Positions 60,432 to 64,000 of a stretch of DNA of 64,000 nt are shown here, in pieces. Positions within the stretch are counted from its first letter, which is position 1. Every line of letters starts with the position of its first letter. The position numbers and the translations under genes are program-made. Under the pieces are notes generated by a model, which was not told the origin of the DNA, searched no databases, and saw only the letters and a list, made by a program, of their open reading frames with translations. The stretch comes from Thermanaeromonas toyohensis ToBE (GTDB lineage: Bacteria > Bacillota > DSM-521 > Neomoorellales > Neomoorellaceae), in NCBI RefSeq assembly GCF_900176005.1, contig NZ_LT838272.1, forward strand, positions 1,135,587-1,199,586, given 5' to 3'.

Positions 60432-61385
60432 GTGGATAAAGCGATGGCTGGCGATATTTACCGCAAGATGCTATTAATACGGCGTTTTGAGGAGCAGGTG
60501 GACAACTTTTTTGCTAAAGGTATGATCCACGGTACTACTCACCTTTACATCGGGGAAGAAGCCGTGGCAGTGGGGGCTTGTGCGGCCATAGAGCCGGAAG
60601 ACTATATCACTAGTACTCACCGCGGACACGGCCATTGTATAGCTAAAGGCGGCGATATTAAACTTATGATGGCTGAGCTTATGGGCAAAGCTACAGGTTA
60701 TTGCCAGGGTAAAGGGGGATCCATGCATATAGCTGATCTAAATATTGGGATACTAGGGGCTAACGGGATTGTGGCAGGAGGGATACCCATCGCTGTAGGG
60801 GCAGCCCTGGCTTTAAAAATGCAAAGGCGAAAAGAAGTGGTTCTTTGCTTTTTCGGTGATGGCGCCTTAGCCCAAGGCGCTTTTCATGAGGCGGCTAATT
60901 TAGCTGGCCTGTGGAAATTACCGGTAATATTTATATGCGAAAATAACCAATATGGCATGTCGCTAGCCGTAAGGAAAGCCCTGGCTTGCCAAGATATAAG
61001 CATTTGGGGCCAAAGCTATGGCATGCCAGGTATACGTGTAGATGGAAATGATGTAGAAGCGGTAATGGAAGCAGTTAAGGAGGCTGTAGCTAGGGCCAGG
61101 CAGGGAGAAGGGCCCAGCCTAGTAGAATGTGTAACTTACCGCTGGCGGGGCCACTCCAAGAGTGATGCTAATCGCTACCGGACCAAGGAAGAAATTGAAC
61201 AATGGAAGGAGCGCTGCCCCTTAAAAAGGTGGCGAAACAAGCTACTTGAACGAAATCTTTTTACCGAAGAAGAATTAAAGGCCATAGAGAAAGCAGTAGA
61301 AGAAGAGATCGCTTTGGCTATAGCTTTTGCCCAGGAAAGTCCGGAGCCAGGGCTCGAGATTTTAGAAGCTGACGTATACGCTTAA
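60432..61385 (+). CDS. acoA: Thiamine-dependent dehydrogenase E1 alpha (AcoA-like)
   Basis: The 317-aa product has the TPP motif from CFFGDGALAQGAFHEAANLA to CENNQYGMS, and HRGHGHCIAKGGDIKLMMAE, KGGSMHIADLNIGILGANGI. It belongs to the acetoin/branched-chain 2-oxoacid E1 alpha group. AcoA with AcoB cleaves acetoin or a related ketol, passing an acyl unit to E2. The start is GTG. acoB follows after 27 nt. Confidence 0.93.
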   Translation: MDKAMAGDIYRKMLLIRRFEEQVDNFFAKGMIHGTTHLYIGEEAVAVGACAAIEPEDYITSTHRGHGHCIAKGGDIKLMMAELMGKATGYCQGKGGSMHIADLNIGILGANGIVAGGIPIAVGAALALKMQRRKEVVLCFFGDGALAQGAFHEAANLAGLWKLPVIFICENNQYGMSLAVRKALACQDISIWGQSYGMPGIRVDGNDVEAVMEAVKEAVARARQGEGPSLVECVTYRWRGHSKSDANRYRTKEEIEQWKERCPLKRWRNKLLERNLFTEEELKAIEKAVEEEIALAIAFAQESPEPGLEILEADVYA

Positions 61386-61412
61386 AGAACATCCCAGGGG
61401 GTCGCTACATTT

Positions 61413-62390
61413 ATGAGGGAGATAACTTATAAAGAAGCCATAAGAGAAGCTTTGCGGGAGGAACTGCTCCGCGATGAGAGGGTGTTCTTGCTGGGAGAAG
61501 ATATTGGGGTATATGGAGGAGCCTTTGGTGTAACCTTAGGGCTTGTTGAAGAATTTGGTGAAGAACGGATTAAAGATACCCCTATTTCAGAAGCCGCTAT
61601 AATTGGAGCGGCGACAGGAGCTGCTTTAATGGGGATGCGGCCAGTGGCAGAGATCATGTTTTCGGACTTTATCACCTTAGGCATGGACCAACTAGTGAAC
61701 CAAGCAGCCAAAATACGGTATATGTTTGGAGGGAAAGCTAAGGTACCCCTAGTGGTAAGAACGCCTTTGGGTTCAGGGACAGGAGCTGCAGCCCAGCATT
61801 CCCAAAGTTTAGAGAATTGGTTTGTCCATGTACCCGGGTTAAAGGTAGTTATGCCTTCTAATGCATATGATGCCAAGGGTTTGCTTAAATCTGCTATCCG
61901 GGATGATAATCCGGTAGTATTTTTCGAGCATAAGCTGCTTTATAACACTAAAGGGTTAGTCCCTGAAGAAGAATATCTTATACCTTTAGGACAAGCTGAT
62001 ATTAAACGACAAGGTCAAGATATAACTATAATTGCTACTGGGATAATGGTATCCCGGTCCCTTGAAGCGGCCCATATTTTATCTAAAGAAGGCGTAGAGG
62101 TAGAAGTTGTAGATCCCCGTACATTGGTGCCGCTAGATAAAGAGACAATTATAAATTCAGTAAAGAAAACAGGGCGGGCGCTAGTAGTACATGAAGGATG
62201 TCAGCGTGGAGGTTTCGGTGGGGAAATAGTTGGGTTACTTTGCGAAAGCGAAGCGTTTTACTATCTTGACGCGCCCATATGGAGGGTGGCCGGCAAAAAT
62301 ATACCTATCCCCTATAACCGGAGGTTAGAAAGCGCGGCTGTACCCCAAGTACAGGATATTGTAGCAGCAGTAAGGAGGCTGGTGGCCTGA
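61413..62390 (+). CDS. acoB: Thiamine-dependent dehydrogenase E1 beta (AcoB-like)
   Basis: The 325-aa product has [60 protein letters not shown] and [15 protein letters not shown]. It forms the E1 heterotetramer with AcoA. It overlaps the acoC start by 1 nt. Confidence 0.94.
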   Translation: MREITYKEAIREALREELLRDERVFLLGEDIGVYGGAFGVTLGLVEEFGEERIKDTPISEAAIIGAATGAALMGMRPVAEIMFSDFITLGMDQLVNQAAKIRYMFGGKAKVPLVVRTPLGSGTGAAAQHSQSLENWFVHVPGLKVVMPSNAYDAKGLLKSAIRDDNPVVFFEHKLLYNTKGLVPEEEYLIPLGQADIKRQGQDITIIATGIMVSRSLEAAHILSKEGVEVEVVDPRTLVPLDKETIINSVKKTGRALVVHEGCQRGGFGGEIVGLLCESEAFYYLDAPIWRVAGKNIPIPYNRRLESAAVPQVQDIVAAVRRLVA

Positions 62391-63487
62391 TGTCTTTTGT
62401 AATGACTATGCCTAAACTGGGTATGACCATGGAAGAAGGAACTATTCACAAGTGGTGGAAAAACGTGGGGGAGGAAGTAAGACAAGGAGAAATTCTTCTA
62501 GAAATCCTTACAGATAAAGTTAATATGGAAGTAGAGGCACCTGTGTCAGGTATACTTAAGGAGATAAAAGCCCAGGAAGGAGAGGTAGTAAAGGTAGACG
62601 AACCTATTGCCGTAATTTTATTACCTGAGGAAGAACAAAGAGAAGAAGCTTTTAACTTAGAGCCCCAAAAGGTTAAAGAAGAAAAAGTCAAGGCTACCCC
62701 GGCTGCCCGCTATATTGCACAGCAAGCAGGGATAGATTTAAGGAAAGTACAGGGGAGTGGCCCAGCAGGAGAGATCAGGAAAAAAGATGTAGAAGACTTC
62801 ATTTCGGATAGGGGAGCCATGGAAGTTGACCTCGTACCTTTGACTGGGGTACGTAAAGTAATTGCCGATAAGATGTTGGCAAGTTATACCAGTATACCCC
62901 ATGTCACCTTGGTTACCGAAGCCAAAGCTTCAGAACTAGTTAACCTTTGGATTAAGCTAAAACCCATAGTAGAGCAAATAGCTAGTACCAAATTATCTTT
63001 TACTTCCCTGCTAGCTTACTTCTTGATTAAGGTCTTAAGTAAATATCCTTATATCAATGCCCGCCTAGAAGGGGATAGTATAAAAAGATATAAAGAGGTT
63101 AACTTGGGGATAGCTGTGGATACCCCAGAGGGCTTATTAGTGCCAGTGATAAAAAAAGCAGATAGGATGGGTTTAGGTGAGCTGGCCAAGGCTATAGAAG
63201 AAAAGGTGTATAAAGCCCGGGAAGGGAGGCTTATTCCTGAAGATCTAACAGGAGGTACGTTTACTCTTTCCAATCTAGGTATGTTCGATATAGATTTCTT
63301 TACCCCCATCATAAACAAACCAGAAGTAGGTATCTTGGGTGTAGGGCGGATTAGGGAATTTTCTGGTCAGAAATGGCTAACCTTAAGCCTCTCTTTTGAC
63401 CACCGGGCTTTGGATGGAGGTCCGGCAGCTAGGTTTTTGAAGGCGCTAAAGGAGGTTTTGGAAGATCCTATAAAGGTGATAATCTAG
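62390..63487 (+). CDS. acoC: Dihydrolipoamide acyltransferase E2 (AcoC-like)
   Basis: The 365-aa E2 has an N-terminal lipoyl domain (Lys in EILTDKVNMEVEAPVSG), an E3-binding domain (ATPAARYIAQQAGIDLRKVQ, GSGPAGEIRKKDVEDF) and the catalytic domain ending in LSFDHRALDGGPAARFLKAL. It passes the acyl group to CoA. An E3 (dihydrolipoamide dehydrogenase) is not in the window, so it must come from elsewhere. Confidence 0.94.
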   Translation: MSFVMTMPKLGMTMEEGTIHKWWKNVGEEVRQGEILLEILTDKVNMEVEAPVSGILKEIKAQEGEVVKVDEPIAVILLPEEEQREEAFNLEPQKVKEEKVKATPAARYIAQQAGIDLRKVQGSGPAGEIRKKDVEDFISDRGAMEVDLVPLTGVRKVIADKMLASYTSIPHVTLVTEAKASELVNLWIKLKPIVEQIASTKLSFTSLLAYFLIKVLSKYPYINARLEGDSIKRYKEVNLGIAVDTPEGLLVPVIKKADRMGLGELAKAIEEKVYKAREGRLIPEDLTGGTFTLSNLGMFDIDFFTPIINKPEVGILGVGRIREFSGQKWLTLSLSFDHRALDGGPAARFLKALKEVLEDPIKVII

Positions 63488-63556
63488 TTACCTGGGCAGA
63501 AAGGGGAAAATTTTGATATAGTAGAGATAGTAACACTTAAAGAAGGTGATATAGCT

Positions 63557-63886
63557 ATGAAAAAGATTGAAGTAGAGCTTTTCTGCCCCCAATGTTTGGA
63601 GAACACTGTGCATAGGGCAACTTGTGTAGGGGATTTCCTCCTAACCTTAGAATGTTCTAATTGCGGTAAAAAGACTAGGGTAAGCCGCCGGGTGCCGGTT
63701 AAAGAGTTAACCCAGGACTTTTTAGAGAGGCTAATGACCAAGCCTTTAAGGATTACAGAGGAGCTCCGCCGTTCTCCGCACAAAACTCTTTTATCTTTAC
63801 CTAGAAGGGCTATAACCAAACCCTTACGCCTAATGCAGGAAGTAATGGATGATTTGGGGTTGCTCGGGAGGGAGAGGAAAAGTTAA
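63557..63886 (+). CDS. Zinc-ribbon protein, 109 aa
   Basis: The N-terminal 45 residues contain two CxxC pairs, LFCPQCLENTVHRATC and LECSNCGKKTRVSRR, a zinc ribbon. The rest is a basic helix (RITEELRRSPHKTLLSLPRR). I know hypothetical proteins like this in Moorella-type genomes but not a function. Its stop overlaps the start of the HPr-like gene (TAATG), so they are cotranscribed. Confidence 0.75.
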   Translation: MKKIEVELFCPQCLENTVHRATCVGDFLLTLECSNCGKKTRVSRRVPVKELTQDFLERLMTKPLRITEELRRSPHKTLLSLPRRAITKPLRLMQEVMDDLGLLGRERKS

Positions 63887-64000
63887 TGGTAGCTAAAGAA
63901 GCTGTTCTGCTAAACGAAGCCGGCCTGCATGCACGACCGGCTGCTCTTTTTGTTCAGGAGGCCAAGAAGTTTAAGAGCAAGATCATAGTGCATAAAGGAG
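63886..64000 (+). CDS. ptsH: HPr-like phosphocarrier (cut by the right edge)
   Basis: ATG 63886 overlaps the TAA before it. The visible 38 residues read VAKEAVLLNEAGLHARPAAL, then FVQEAKKFKSKIIVHKG. The phosphorylated His is in GLHARPA (about residue 15), as in HPr. The Ser46 region that tells HPr from Crh lies outside. In this place it would feed the two PTS systems upstream. Confidence 0.88.
   Translation, partial: MVAKEAVLLNEAGLHARPAALFVQEAKKFKSKIIVHKG

Noticed and set aside
1-64000. CRISPR arrays, tRNA or rRNA genes, T-box or cobalamin riboswitches
   Set aside because: I looked for regular repeats, tRNA-like ends, the T-box core and B12-box motifs and saw none; a computed scan (tRNAscan-SE, Infernal) was not possible.

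Overview
The window reads as a chromosomal segment of an anaerobic, endospore-forming, acetogen-like Firmicute, most likely of the Moorella group. The support is a Firmicutes-type recG/rsmD/ylbJ/fab/smc/ftsY backbone, spore genes (an alpha/beta SASP, gpr, spoVS, ylbJ), acetate kinase, oxygen-defence genes of strict anaerobes (FprA flavoprotein, Hrb rubredoxin, rubrerythrin, desulfoferrodoxin), methyl-corrinoid enzymes and a selenoprotein. The genus is inferred from gene content only.

Layout. 1-8.75 kb: recG (cut by the left edge), a SASP and its protease gpr, a HesB-type selenoprotein with in-frame UGA plus thioredoxin and a small ferredoxin, a molybdopterin-binding protein, rsmD, a coiled-coil protein and ylbJ. 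8.8-25 kb: ackA, yceD-rpmF, the fatty-acid operon fapR-plsX-fabH-fabK-fabD-fabG-acpP-fabF-rnc, then spoVS, smc, ftsY and mtaD. 25-35.2 kb (minus strand): a Tad/Flp pilus operon that ends in a DUF192 protein, a HAMP membrane protein and a DegS-like kinase. 35.4-42.8 kb: a malate/lactate dehydrogenase, the divergent rbr-fprA-hrb and dfx-ferritin-like oxygen-defence operons, an aminotransferase pseudogene broken by an IS607-type recombinase relic, a Uma2 protein and azlCD. 43-50.1 kb: a GntR-controlled corrinoid methyltransferase cluster (two corrinoid proteins, UroD-family and MtrH-family methyltransferases, DUF1638, SAM methyltransferases). 50.1-64 kb: a galactitol-type PTS with a LevR-type sigma-54 activator, divergent from a long operon of a SorC regulator, gutM, a glucitol-type PTS, a COG4091 dehydrogenase and acoABC, ending in an HPr-like gene cut by the right edge.

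Cross-cutting signals. Eight places, most directly upstream of genes, share one promoter architecture (AGGA-type -35, exactly 11 nt, RNNGAAT/GAAAT -10) matching the known Bacillus sigma-H consensus. They precede spoVS, the molybdopterin-binding gene, rbr, dfx, gntR, the second corrinoid gene, sorC and, more weakly, the selenoprotein. In the corrinoid cluster this promoter is duplicated as a 41-nt repeat carrying a TGTATARACA site that matches a perfect palindrome over the gntR start codon. Sigma-54 (-24/-12) elements precede the LevR-type gene and acoA.

The most interesting candidates for little-described biology are the polyol PTS/COG4091/Aco operon, which suggests that a phosphorylated polyol is oxidised and then cleaved by a thiamine-dependent dehydrogenase; the sigma-H/GntR-controlled demethylase cluster; and the sensor module inside the Tad operon.
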